A stretch of DNA of 64,000 nt from assembly GCF_030695065.1 (NCBI RefSeq), contig NZ_JAUYTR010000025.1:95154-159153 (forward strand). Reading direction: 5' to 3'. Position 1 is the stretch's first letter. Each line of letters opens with the position of its first letter. The DNA comes from Sediminibacterium sp. (GTDB lineage: Bacteria; Bacteroidota; Bacteroidia; Chitinophagales; Chitinophagaceae). This document shows positions 25,695-34,162 of this stretch, one piece after another. The translations under genes and the position numbers were made by a program. Under the pieces are notes generated by a model. The model saw only the letters and a program-made list of their open reading frames with translations. It searched no databases and was not told the DNA's origin.

Positions 25695-25781
25695 ATGGAT
25701 ATATTTCCCTTCATTAGTAAGAATGGCTTATGGCATTTAGATGGGTCTGAATACTTAAGTTTGGATATTAATTGTAATTAA
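25695..25781 (+). pseudogene. Truncated copy of the 120-residue paralog family
   Basis: A 28-codon frame (MDIFPFISKNGLWHLDGSEY...) that aligns with the N-termini of the two genes at 26218 and 26602 (MDILHFVCKNGLWHLSTPEL and MDKISFIKTNDLWHVNMPEL). It stops where a minus-strand gene begins. The other 90 residues are missing, so it is probably a remnant, less likely a tiny functional peptide. Confidence 0.6.
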
Positions 25782-25798
25782 CTAGATAATATCTAGTT
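25780..25798. repeat. 19-base interrupted palindrome at a gene junction
   Basis: AACTAGATA-A-TATCTAGTT, a perfect 9+1+9 palindrome at the stops of the truncated paralog and of the minus-strand gene. It may act as a two-way terminator or mark a past recombination join. Confidence 0.45.
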
Positions 25799-26156
25799 GC
25801 ATAACAGAAACTTCCAGTTCTGGTTCATAAAAAGTGTCTTTGATATGTTTGTTAAGGTATTCAATTATTAATATTTCATCTGCTTCTTGATAAAATAATT
25901 CAGGGTCTTTGCTAAACTTAGTGAAAATAACTCCTCTTAGAAACTTCATTATTGCTTCAAAGAGTTCTTTATTATAAGTAGCAGGAACTTCTATCAATTG
26001 ATTCTCTTCATTCCAAATATTGATTTGTAACGAAGCTTGTTTAGTATGGGTGTCATAAACTAATATAAATCCATGTGGTTCACAGCCTCTTTTCAACACC
26101 CATTCTACATATATAGGACGAGCAAAATCATCAAATAATTCTATTAGTTTAGACAT
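25782..26156 (-). CDS. Hypothetical protein
   Basis: 124 residues, mixed alpha/beta, rich in aromatic and acidic residues, no signal peptide and no family I recognise. Strand-rich start (IYVEWVLKRG, HGFILVYDTHTKQ) and helical middle. It sits on the opposite strand between a truncated and two full members of a paralog family, and may have arrived with the event that split them, or be an antidote or regulator of them. Confidence 0.55.
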   Translation of the reverse strand: MSKLIELFDDFARPIYVEWVLKRGCEPHGFILVYDTHTKQASLQINIWNEENQLIEVPATYNKELFEAIMKFLRGVIFTKFSKDPELFYQEADEILIIEYLNKHIKDTFYEPELEVSVMQLDII

Positions 26157-26217
26157 AGGATAAAGATAACTTACATTAAATTTTAAAAGAATAATTTAAA
26201 CGTATTTATTAATGCAC

Positions 26218-26577
26218 ATGGATATTTTGCATTTTGTTTGTAAAAATGGCTTATGGCATTTAAGTACACCTGAGTTAATTGATAAGTTTGATATTTATCA
26301 TACTCCATTAATTATTGCAGAAAGAGGCTTTGTTGAGATTCTAGATGAATTATCAACAGGTATATTTAACTATTTGATTCTTGGTTTCCATTATCAGCCC
26401 ATATATCCATATGATGTTTTGATTATTCGAGAAGGAGCAAGTTATAAATGTGTTTCACTTCTAGGTCAGGATAAGGATTCATTTGTTTGGTTTCCAGATT
26501 ACGTCTACAAGGCTATGGAGAATAATTATAACTCTAATAGGATTTATATAGAAATTGGTGCTGTATATCTTTCTTGA
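26218..26577 (+). CDS. Paralog family member 1 (unknown function)
   Basis: 119 residues from the second ATG, chosen because MDILHFVCKNGLWHL aligns with the start of the two relatives; ATG 26212 is possible. It shares with gene 26602 the layout NGLWH-PEL, an ITER/IAER-FVEILDEL helix, FHYQPIYPYD, YKCVSLL and a closing FPDYVYKAMENN...IYIEIG. Roughly a third identical. No catalytic motif. The look recalls small DUF6717-type proteins but I am not sure. Confidence 0.6.
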   Translation: MDILHFVCKNGLWHLSTPELIDKFDIYHTPLIIAERGFVEILDELSTGIFNYLILGFHYQPIYPYDVLIIREGASYKCVSLLGQDKDSFVWFPDYVYKAMENNYNSNRIYIEIGAVYLS

Positions 26578-26601
26578 TGTTTGAATTCTTAATTAATAAG
26601 C

Positions 26602-26964
26602 ATGGATAAAATTTCCTTCATTAAAACCAACGATTTATGGCATGTTAATATGCCTGAACTTATTGTAAACCATATAACTTATAAAGAGCCAAACTTTATA
26701 ACTGAAAGAAACATGATTGAACTATTGGACACTTTGGCTAAGAAAAAATCAACCAATCTGCATCTGGAGTTTCATTACGAGTATATAAATCCTTATGATG
26801 CAAAAATGGTAAGAGCCAGGAATACATATAAGTGTGTTTCAATCTTTTACAAGGAAAAGGAGATGTTATTGTCTTTCCCTCCAATTCTTGAAAGGGCTAT
26901 GAAGAGTAATAATAACTCACAGTATATTTTTGTAAGGGTATTTTCTGTATTAGTAAAAGAATAA
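26602..26964 (+). CDS. Paralog family member 2 (unknown function)
   Basis: 120 residues (MDKISFIKTNDLWHVNMPEL), paralogous to the upstream gene 24 bases away and probably co-transcribed. Shared blocks are EPNFITERNMIELLDTLA, HYEYINPYD, YKCVSIFYKE and FPPILERAMKSNNNSQYIFVRV. Function unknown. Tandem diverged copies of a small protein within a variable island often mean interaction with changing partners, such as toxins or immunity proteins, but nothing here proves it. Confidence 0.6.
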   Translation: MDKISFIKTNDLWHVNMPELIVNHITYKEPNFITERNMIELLDTLAKKKSTNLHLEFHYEYINPYDAKMVRARNTYKCVSIFYKEKEMLLSFPPILERAMKSNNNSQYIFVRVFSVLVKE

Positions 26965-27111
26965 TATTTTCGTCATATCATCCTTTCTTCATATATTCAT
27001 AGTACCCAATTTATTCCTCCCCCAATTGTTTCGTTTGTAATTATTTACTAACCCTATAAACTTATGTTTCTTAGGTAGTATGATTTGTTTAAAATAAATT
27101 AAAACAACAAT

Positions 27112-28185
27112 ATGGATTTCAAAGACCAGATTAAACAGTTAGGTGAAAGAGTAATAAAACTCAAAGACCAAATTAACACTGAAGAAGCTACTAAGAATGC
27201 TTTTATTATGCCATTTATGCAAATATTAGGCTATGATGTATTTAATCCTACAGAAGTAGTTCCAGAGTTTGTGAGTGATATTGGTATTAAAAAGGGTGAA
27301 AAGATTGATTATGCAATATTTAAAGATGGAATGCCAACAATACTCATTGAGTGTAAGCATTGGGCACAAAATTTAAATTTGCACGATGGTCAACTACTTA
27401 GGTATTTTCATGTATCTAAAGCAAAGTTTGGCTTACTTACTAATGGTATCATATATAGATTCTATTCAGACCTTGTAGAGGCTAATAAAATGGACGAAAA
27501 ACCATTCTTAGATTTTAATATTACTGATATTAAGGATAATCAAATTGAAGAGCTTAAAAAGTTTCATAAATCAGTGTTTGATTCAGAAAGTATAGTAAAT
27601 ACAGCTAGTGAGCTTAAATATACAAATGAGCTAAAAGCACTTCTACATCAAGAACTTACGAATCCTAGTGCTGACTTTGTAAGGCATTTTGCAAAGCAAG
27701 TTTACCCAAGTGTGGTTACTGCTAAAGTTTTAGATTTATTCACTAATCTCACTAAGAAATCTATTCAACAGCATATCAGTGACCTTATTACTGAAAGACT
27801 AAAGACAGCTTTAACAAAAGAAGATGAGGCTACTAAGGAACAGCAATTAGTAGAAGCAGAAATAAATAAAACTGAAGAAAGCAAAGTTGAAACTACTCAA
27901 GAAGAATTAGAAGGTTTCATGATTGTTAAATCAATATTAAGGGAAAAAATACCTGTAAAGAGAGTAACTCACAGAGATGCGCAATCTTATTTTGCAATTT
28001 TATTAGATGATAATAATCGTAAAACAATTTGTAGACTCTATTTAAATGGGCAGAAAAAATATTTTGTTATACTAGATGAAAGTAAAAAGGAAGTCAAGAA
28101 AGAAATTTCTTCAGTTGATGATATTTTCAATTATTCTCAAGATTTATTTAGTGTAGTTGAGAGTCTAGATAAAGGTAAAGAGTAA
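27112..28185 (+). CDS. HsdR-N-like restriction endonuclease domain protein
   Basis: 357 residues. Residues 1-135 match the type I restriction R-subunit N-terminal domain as a stand-alone protein: ATKNAFIMPFMQILGYDVFNPTEVVPEF, then the PD-(D/E)xK-type residues Asp in KIDYAIF and E-C-K in ILIECKHW, and LLTNGIIYRFYSDL. The middle is a coiled-coil-rich linker and the end is a beta-rich domain (SYFAILLDDNNRKTICRLYLNG). No helicase motor, methylase or specificity gene is nearby, so it is not a full type I system. It could be a nuclease of a defence or island-maintenance function. Confidence 0.75.
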   Translation: MDFKDQIKQLGERVIKLKDQINTEEATKNAFIMPFMQILGYDVFNPTEVVPEFVSDIGIKKGEKIDYAIFKDGMPTILIECKHWAQNLNLHDGQLLRYFHVSKAKFGLLTNGIIYRFYSDLVEANKMDEKPFLDFNITDIKDNQIEELKKFHKSVFDSESIVNTASELKYTNELKALLHQELTNPSADFVRHFAKQVYPSVVTAKVLDLFTNLTKKSIQQHISDLITERLKTALTKEDEATKEQQLVEAEINKTEESKVETTQEELEGFMIVKSILREKIPVKRVTHRDAQSYFAILLDDNNRKTICRLYLNGQKKYFVILDESKKEVKKEISSVDDIFNYSQDLFSVVESLDKGKE

Positions 28186-28290
28186 TCAAAATATTTTGTG
28201 GGGTATCATTTAAAGTTTTTTCCCATTAAAACATGACTAATTTTATTAAACGCCCTGAATAATAGTACTTAGTATAAACAAGTATAACAA

Positions 28291-28539
28291 ATGGAATACT
28301 ACTTTATAATATTTTGGATAGCTGGAATTGTTCTAGGTTTTACTGTTTTGTATCTAGTAATAAAATCAGCTATTATTAATGGTATTAAGGAATCTGGTAT
28401 TTTGAATGCTAGAAGCGATTCAACCAAAGAAGCCAATTCTACTTATTATAAACCCAACTCTGCACAAAGTTTGCTGAAAAGTAGATATGAAAGAGGTGAA
28501 ATATCTTTTGAGGAATATATTAAGAATCTAATGAGTTGA
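28291..28539 (+). CDS. Single-TM protein with SHOCT motif
   Basis: 82 residues: an N-terminal membrane segment (FIIFWIAGIVLGFTVLYLVI), a polar linker and a C-terminal SHOCT motif (LLKSRYERGEISFEEYIKNL). SHOCT is a short oligomerisation element often at the end of membrane proteins. Role here unknown. It stands between the nuclease and the OLD-type gene. Confidence 0.75.
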   Translation: MEYYFIIFWIAGIVLGFTVLYLVIKSAIINGIKESGILNARSDSTKEANSTYYKPNSAQSLLKSRYERGEISFEEYIKNLMS

Positions 28540-28761
28540 AGTAGTCGAGGTTTGCCCTAATTATTTTTTGTGGATTAGTTTAATTATTCATGTTTGCTTC
28601 ATTTTTGGATTACTAGATTAAGCAAAAAAATATTTTTTAAAAGTTAAAATGGTAATGATTTCTAGGTTTTAATAAGGATGATATTCTATTCTAAAAAAAA
28701 TATCTACTTTCTAGTATATAGAATTTGGGCACTTTTATTTAATAGGTAAAAAAAGTTTAAA
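28540..28761. other. Intergenic stretch before the OLD-type gene
   Basis: 222 very AT-rich bases. I see no gene, no clear terminator and no perfect TAnnTTTG box; it must contain the promoter of the OLD-type gene if that gene is expressed on its own. Confidence 0.4.
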
Positions 28762-30615
28762 ATGAAATATAAAAAGTTGCAAATCCAAAATTATAAAGGG
28801 ATTAAAAATGTAGAAATAGATTTTACACATAATCGAATACTAACTTTAGTTGGATTAAATGAGAGTGGTAAGACAACAATATTAGATGCAATTAATTTGT
28901 TTTATTCTTTAGCTAAAGATAAAAAATTAACAACTGAAGAGCTTAATCTATTAAGACCTAAAGGAATAGATTTTACTGGAGATATTATACTTAGGGGTAC
29001 TCTAGAATTTGAAGAATCAGATTATGCTAAAATGGATATTTATTTAAAAGAAAACAATATTCCAACAAAAATAATTTACCCTAAAATATATAGTTATGCT
29101 TTTTCATTTAAATATGAGGTTCATACATATTTATCTAGTATTGGAAATGTAATATTCGAGGCAAAAGACAATGCCAAAGCCAAAACCAATAAAACGCTAT
29201 TCAAAACAAACAATGAATTATGGAATAAGTTAGTCTTTTTTATAAGAAGAGAATTAGTACCAGAAATTTTATATTATGAGGATTTTATTTTTGAAATTCC
29301 AGATAAAATAAATTTTGATATTAATTCTAAAATAAATTTGCCTCAAAAGAATAATGCAATTGAAGAATGGAAACTTGTATTTGATGATATCTTAAAATCA
29401 GTAAATCCTAAATTCATCACTTTTCAAGAACAAGTAGTAAATATTTGGAATACAGATAATGATACTGCGAGGCAAAGGATTGCAGCTATGGAAAAGATAT
29501 TGGATATTAAAATTACGAAATCTTGGAAAGCACTTTTTGATGATAATGATGAAAAAAGTAATCAAAGATTGAATTTTAAAGAAATCAAATTAATTCCAAT
29601 TGCTGTTGAAGCCAATTCTATAAACTTTTCGTTTAAAATTAAAACAGATAGTGGGAAAGAATTTTCTTTGAATGAAAGAAGTAAGGGATGCAAATGGTTT
29701 TTTTCTTTTTTAATATTTACTGAGTTTAGAAAAAATAGGACTAAGAATATTTTGTTCCTGCTTGATGAACCAGCTTCTAATTTACATTCATCAGCACAGC
29801 TGAAAATTTTGAGTGCTATTGAATCATTAAGTGATAAATCTGTTATTGTTTATTCAACTCATTCACACCATTTAATTAATCCCAAGTGGTTAAATGGAGC
29901 TTATATTGTAGTAAATGAAGCAATGTCAACAAGTAATCTTGAAGGTGCATTTACAGATAACGATGCTAAAATAACTGCTTATCGTTATTATAATTATGTA
30001 AGTCAAAATAAACAACAATCTCAAAGTCTTTTTTTTCAGCCTATTTTAGATAGATTAGATTATAAGCCTAGTTATTTAGACCCAATTCCAGATGTTGTTA
30101 TTACAGAAGGTAAATTCGATTGGTATACTTTTAAATATATTAATGAAGTCCTTCTCAATAATGAATTTGATATTAGCTTCTATCCTGGAAAAGGTGCTGA
30201 TTCAAACGAACAAATTTTAAGGCTCTACATGTCTTGGGGTTCTGATTTTATCTTATTACTTGACAGCGATGAGAAAGGTAAATCTGCAACTATTCAATAC
30301 ATCGATATTCTTGGAGCATATGTTAATGATAGAATAATTACTTATGAAAATATTTTCAATAGACTACTTGTTACAGAGGATTTATTTACAGATAATGATG
30401 TTAAGGAAATAATTACTGCTGCTTTTGAAAAAGAAAATTATGATTCCATAAAAAGTGATAAAAAGAAATTCAAATCAACATTAAATTTTGCGATTTCCCA
30501 ATTATTGGTTTTAAAACAGCCAATTTCACTTGAATCCACAACGATTGAAAACTTTAGACTACTTTTCAATCGTTTAGCAAATGCATTAAAGGGGAATAAG
30601 ATTTATACTCATTAA
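28762..30615 (+). CDS. OLD-family ATPase-TOPRIM nuclease
   Basis: 617 residues. The N-terminal two thirds is an ABC/SMC-type ATPase: Walker A GLNESGKTT (about residue 31), signature region LNERSKGCKW, Walker B LFLLDEPASNLH, and STHSHH at the H-loop. Residues about 440-540 are a TOPRIM domain with Glu in VITEGKFDWYT and the DxD of LLLDSDEKG. This is the architecture of OLD (overcoming lysogenisation defect) nucleases. No UvrD-like helicase (GajB) or AriB-like partner gene is adjacent, so it looks like a stand-alone (class 1) OLD. It likely cleaves nucleic acid in phage defence. It is the last gene before the right att site. Confidence 0.83.
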   Translation: MKYKKLQIQNYKGIKNVEIDFTHNRILTLVGLNESGKTTILDAINLFYSLAKDKKLTTEELNLLRPKGIDFTGDIILRGTLEFEESDYAKMDIYLKENNIPTKIIYPKIYSYAFSFKYEVHTYLSSIGNVIFEAKDNAKAKTNKTLFKTNNELWNKLVFFIRRELVPEILYYEDFIFEIPDKINFDINSKINLPQKNNAIEEWKLVFDDILKSVNPKFITFQEQVVNIWNTDNDTARQRIAAMEKILDIKITKSWKALFDDNDEKSNQRLNFKEIKLIPIAVEANSINFSFKIKTDSGKEFSLNERSKGCKWFFSFLIFTEFRKNRTKNILFLLDEPASNLHSSAQLKILSAIESLSDKSVIVYSTHSHHLINPKWLNGAYIVVNEAMSTSNLEGAFTDNDAKITAYRYYNYVSQNKQQSQSLFFQPILDRLDYKPSYLDPIPDVVITEGKFDWYTFKYINEVLLNNEFDISFYPGKGADSNEQILRLYMSWGSDFILLLDSDEKGKSATIQYIDILGAYVNDRIITYENIFNRLLVTEDLFTDNDVKEIITAAFEKENYDSIKSDKKKFKSTLNFAISQLLVLKQPISLESTTIENFRLLFNRLANALKGNKIYTH

Positions 30616-30851
30616 GGTGTTATTCCTTTTTGATTATTAGAAGAGTTTGAAAAAAACAAAAAGGGGCTACCAAAAAGGCTAAAATTTTCTTTATATTTAG
30701 ATTTAATGATAATTTTAATATGTGGGCTACAAATTTATATAGGAAATATTAAAGGAGCCTTAAAATTAGATGGTTTAATTGATTTCTGGTCAGTCAGTAA
30801 AACCATTAGAAGTTTGATTGACTGACTAATATTTTCAGATAACGATATTTT

Positions 30852-30869
30852 GGGTCAGGTTTGGGTCAC
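30852..30869. repeat. Right arm-type inverted repeat of the element
   Basis: GGGTCAGGTTTGGGTCAC, inverse of the left site at 14647-14664, 59 bases from the att repeat. It contains GGGTCA twice. Confidence 0.55.
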
Positions 30870-30928
30870 AAGTTACAGTCAAAAAAGATGGAAGTGCTGT
30901 ATAAAAAGGGTTTCAGAAGAATTTCAAT

Positions 30929-30971
30929 TTGCATGCCATGCAAGCGCTCTAGCCAACTGAGCTAACCCCCC
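30929..30971. repeat. attR core with half tRNA-Ala
   Basis: Second copy of the 43-bp repeat; read on the minus strand it is the 5' half of tRNA-Ala (acceptor strand, D-arm, anticodon stem-loop) and then runs into unrelated element sequence. It cannot form a tRNA. It marks the right junction. Confidence 0.9.
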
Positions 30972-30980
30972 ATAGGAGTG

Positions 30981-31010
30981 CAAATGTAAGCGGCGGGCGC
31001 TAATCCCCAA
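30981..31010 (-). promoter_or_regulatory. Orphan tRNA-Ala promoter at attR
   Basis: Minus strand: TTG (31010-31008), 19-base spacer, TACATTTG (30988-30981). Same geometry as the promoter of the intact tRNA but with a different GC-rich spacer. It is probably the ancestral promoter and would now transcribe the tRNA half into the element. Confidence 0.65.
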
Positions 31011-31086
31011 AATTAGTTTTGGCCTAATATCACAATAAAACGCCCTATTTCTCGTTGTACTTGACAGATAAGTTTAAGTGAACACC

Positions 31087-32331
31087 ATGAGAAATAGCCA
31101 ACTATTCATAGTCCTCTGCCTTTCAACTGCTATTGTGCTATCGGCATGTAAAAAGGAAGTAGACAAACCTGCAGATCAGCAGGAAACCACTGAAGATAAT
31201 AGCCCGCCCATTGGGGGTGCTACGGCGGTGTTTAGAGACACTGTTTCGGTGAAAGATGGGGAAGTAACCATTACTTATGCAAAGTCTGATGCTTGCTATC
31301 CTAGTAATGAAATTTTTTCTTTTACTGCTTCTGCAGCCGGCATTCCTGCTGGGGCTAAATATGTGTGGGAATTTGGAGACGGCAAATCACTTACAGGAAC
31401 AACGGTAAGAAATATGTATCGTAATCCTGCAACTTATACCATTATTTTACAAATCAAGAATGCTGCAGATGTATTGATTCATAAAGCTTCTGTTTCAGTT
31501 AAAGCTTTGGGGCAACAAGTAACCCCGACTGCAATTTTTTCAAGTGCGTTGCCCGACATCAATTACTTAAACAACATGACTTTTACCAGTAGATCTACAG
31601 TTCCTACTGGTACAATTGTAGACCATTTATGGGATTGGGCCGATGGTACCACTAACAATAGTTCTAATTCTTTCATGCCAAAGAATTTTCCTAAAGTTCC
31701 AGAAGATAAAACCTATAATGTTAAGCTGATAGTTTCTGCTAATTCAGGCTGTAAAGACACAGCTTCTTTAAATGTATTCGTGCCTGCTTCCTATAATATC
31801 AGTGGCAACTTTACTGCTGAACAATTTGATGCTTGTACCAATGAGTATTTTGTTTTCACTCCAACGGCAACAGGTGTTCCAGCAGGTGCGGTGTACACAT
31901 GGGATTTTGCCGATGCTACTGGTTTAGTTACGGGCAGCCCTGTTAAAAAGCAGTTCACTTATCAGAACGATTACGATGTTAAAATGACCATTACCTTAAA
32001 AGGTAAAATTATTTATCAAACCCATAAACCTGTTCGTGCATTTGGTCAAAACATTAAGCCCAAAGCCTTGATGTTAAAGAATGTAGTAAGTTCTACTTCT
32101 ACCAAAGAAATATGGGCGTTCTATAGCCAGTCAAATATTCCGCACGGGTATTTAACTGGATACAGATGGGAAATGCCTTTTAACAGAGTTGATGATAATT
32201 TCAACACTATTGTAGAACAAGAATATACCAAAGCTGCAACGCCTACTAATTATTCTGTTCTTTTAATTGTGACCAGTAATACCGGTTGTAAAGACACAGC
32301 CGTTGCTAATATAACCGTACCGGCTAAATAA
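31087..32331 (+). CDS. PKD-domain lipoprotein, copy 1
   Basis: 414 residues from ATG 31087. Lipoprotein signal (FIVLCLSTAIVLSAC, lipidated Cys followed by KKE). Then four PKD-like beta units; the signs are YVWEFGDGKSLTG, HLWDWADGTTNN, YTWDFADATG and a diverged fourth (YRWEMPFN). PKD domains act in carbohydrate or protein binding at the cell surface. It shares layout and many blocks (CYPSNEIFSFTAS, ALGQQV.P.AIFS, DACTNE, NDYDVKMTI) with the next gene, so the two are a tandem duplication, ten bases apart. Confidence 0.82.
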   Translation: MRNSQLFIVLCLSTAIVLSACKKEVDKPADQQETTEDNSPPIGGATAVFRDTVSVKDGEVTITYAKSDACYPSNEIFSFTASAAGIPAGAKYVWEFGDGKSLTGTTVRNMYRNPATYTIILQIKNAADVLIHKASVSVKALGQQVTPTAIFSSALPDINYLNNMTFTSRSTVPTGTIVDHLWDWADGTTNNSSNSFMPKNFPKVPEDKTYNVKLIVSANSGCKDTASLNVFVPASYNISGNFTAEQFDACTNEYFVFTPTATGVPAGAVYTWDFADATGLVTGSPVKKQFTYQNDYDVKMTITLKGKIIYQTHKPVRAFGQNIKPKALMLKNVVSSTSTKEIWAFYSQSNIPHGYLTGYRWEMPFNRVDDNFNTIVEQEYTKAATPTNYSVLLIVTSNTGCKDTAVANITVPAK

Positions 32332-32340
32332 GCCTACCCA

Positions 32341-33579
32341 ATGAAGCAGTTAAGTGTTTTGTTCCTTGTTGGCTTTATGGCAATCATTCTTTTTTCTTGT
32401 AAAAAAGAAGCGGATATAGATTTGGATAAATTGGTGCAAGTAGACTCTGTACAAATTACTAAGGGAGCAATTGTTACGGTGGCTCGGGATACCACAACGG
32501 TTACTTATGGAAATGTGGAAGCAAAGTTCAGCCAAACTTCTACCTGCTATCCTTCTAAAGAAGTGTTCTCATTTACAGCATCAGGTGTTGGCTTGCCTGC
32601 AGGTGGTTATTATAGTTGGAGTTTTGGGGATGGGAATATCGCCAACGGCGCAACCACTACCCATTCTTACCAAGCCGCTGGTTCTTTTGTAGTAACTTTA
32701 ATGGTGATGGCCAATGCCAATAATATGTTGGCTAAAGTGAGTTTTGGTGTAAAAGCTTTGGGTCAGCAAACCAAGCCAGAAGCCATTTTTTCGACCAAGT
32801 TTGATTTTCCGCAGAATATTAATTACGTCACATTCAATAGTGCTTCTTCCATTAATCAAGGAGATATTATTCAATTCAAATACAATTGGGGCGACGGAAC
32901 CGAATACATTAGTTCAGTGGGTTTGGTACGGCATGAGTTCCCCAAAAAAGTGAATGATACCACTTATTCAGTTAAGCTTACAGTGCTTTCTAATTTTGGT
33001 TGTACCGATGATACCACCGTTCAAGTAACTATTCCGGGAATGTATAGTATTAAAGGAAAATTCAAAACAGAATCCATTGATGCATGTACCAATGAAAGAA
33101 TTTTATTTACGGCGGAGGCAGAGAATGTGCCTACTGGGTCAGTTTATGAATGGGATTTTTCGGATGGAACAGGGCCTAGAACAGGTAATCCAGTCCTTTA
33201 CAAATACAAGCACCCCAATGATTACGATGTAATCATGACCATAAAATTAAACGGAAGAGAAATTTATAAGACCAATAAACTAGTGAACGCAAAAGGAGAG
33301 AACCCTAGGCCTAAAGCAATTTTTGAAGAGACGCTTGTTTGGGATTATCCTTCTTCACAACGATGGTCTTTTAATAGTAAATCTACCATCCCTACCAGTA
33401 CCATTGATTCTTATCAGTGGAATTTCGGAAATGGCAATACCAATAATGAATTCTACAGTTTCATTGAAACCAGCTACAATAAAGAAACCACTAGTAAATC
33501 TTACACTGTTCAATTAATTGTAACCGGAAATGGTTGTGCGGATACTGCTAGAAAGACGATTACTATTCCGCCTAGATAA
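32341..33579 (+). CDS. PKD-domain lipoprotein, copy 2
   Basis: 412 residues, lipoprotein signal MKQLSVLFLVGFMAIILFSC followed by KKE. Same four PKD-like units as the upstream copy: YYSWSFGDGNIANG, FKYNWGDGTEY, YEWDFSDGTGP and YQWNFGNGNTNN. Shared blocks CYPSKEVFSFTAS and DACTNER. Probably at the cell surface or periplasm; ligand unknown. Co-transcribed with copy 1 by spacing. Confidence 0.82.
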   Translation: MKQLSVLFLVGFMAIILFSCKKEADIDLDKLVQVDSVQITKGAIVTVARDTTTVTYGNVEAKFSQTSTCYPSKEVFSFTASGVGLPAGGYYSWSFGDGNIANGATTTHSYQAAGSFVVTLMVMANANNMLAKVSFGVKALGQQTKPEAIFSTKFDFPQNINYVTFNSASSINQGDIIQFKYNWGDGTEYISSVGLVRHEFPKKVNDTTYSVKLTVLSNFGCTDDTTVQVTIPGMYSIKGKFKTESIDACTNERILFTAEAENVPTGSVYEWDFSDGTGPRTGNPVLYKYKHPNDYDVIMTIKLNGREIYKTNKLVNAKGENPRPKAIFEETLVWDYPSSQRWSFNSKSTIPTSTIDSYQWNFGNGNTNNEFYSFIETSYNKETTSKSYTVQLIVTGNGCADTARKTITIPPR

Positions 33580-33685
33580 ATTTTATGGAAACACATAGCT
33601 TTTTAGTTATTATTTATCAATATCTAAAATGTTGTTTATGATATTGGTATACTTATTGTTGTGTATCTATGAATAAAATGAGCCC

Positions 33686-34084
33686 ATGAAATTTTTCACA
33701 TCAACCATCTTATTTGTTTTTGCTTTTGCAAGTTGCAAAAAAGATTCTACTCCAGAAATTGACCAAAGAGTGGTTGTTAAATATGATTTACTAGCAACAG
33801 CAAAGTTTACCAATCCAAGTTGGGTATATATAACTGAAAGTCCCGGAAAGGAATTGCCTACTAATATGCTTATAACAGATTCTGTTTGGAGTGCTGAATT
33901 TAAATTTCCTAAAGGAGCTATCATAAAGTTTGAAACTGGGATTGCACTAGCAGGTATTAATCAATCTTTTGTTTCTTCTATTTATTTTAATGGGGTAAAA
34001 AAAGCAACATTGGTCCCAAGTGTAACTACTAATGTAAATAATACTACAAGAGGCGCTACTAAACTAGAAATGGTGGTTGAATAA
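33686..34084 (+). CDS. Small lipoprotein
   Basis: 132 residues with lipoprotein signal (MKFFTSTILFVFAFASC then KKDS). The rest is beta-rich (VVVKYDLLATAKFTNPSWVYI, IIKFETGIALAGI). No family named. Similar short beta-sandwich lipoproteins are frequent in Bacteroidota. It stands alone between the PKD pair and the M28 peptidase. Confidence 0.7.
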   Translation: MKFFTSTILFVFAFASCKKDSTPEIDQRVVVKYDLLATAKFTNPSWVYITESPGKELPTNMLITDSVWSAEFKFPKGAIIKFETGIALAGINQSFVSSIYFNGVKKATLVPSVTTNVNNTTRGATKLEMVVE

Positions 34085-34162
34085 TTCTTTTCATATTGTT
34101 ATTAATTAGGTTGATGTGCTGCTTTTTTTAAGAAATGTTTTTTTATATATGCATTTCTTATA

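Larger units (their letters stand above)
30616..31086. other. Right end of the element and flank, no protein gene
   Basis: 471 bases. In order: AT-rich tail after the OLD gene; an inverted TGAC pair (AGTCAGT at 30792-30798, ACTGACT at 30821-30827); the arm-type repeat at 30852-30869; the inverted repeat at 30905-30919; the 43-bp att copy; an orphan tRNA promoter on the minus strand; then 76 bases of chromosome before the PKD lipoprotein gene. Confidence 0.7.

Noticed and set aside
27112..28185. Complete type I restriction-modification system
   Set aside because: Only the R-subunit N-terminal domain is present; no motor domain, HsdM or HsdS in the window.
28762..30615. Gabija (GajA) or PARIS (AriA) system
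   Set aside because: No UvrD-like helicase or AriB-like gene next to it; the adjacent genes are a SHOCT protein and the island end.
14688..30615. Complete prophage or conjugative transposon
   Set aside because: No capsid, portal, terminase, tail, lysis, relaxase, coupling protein or Tra genes could be read in any frame.
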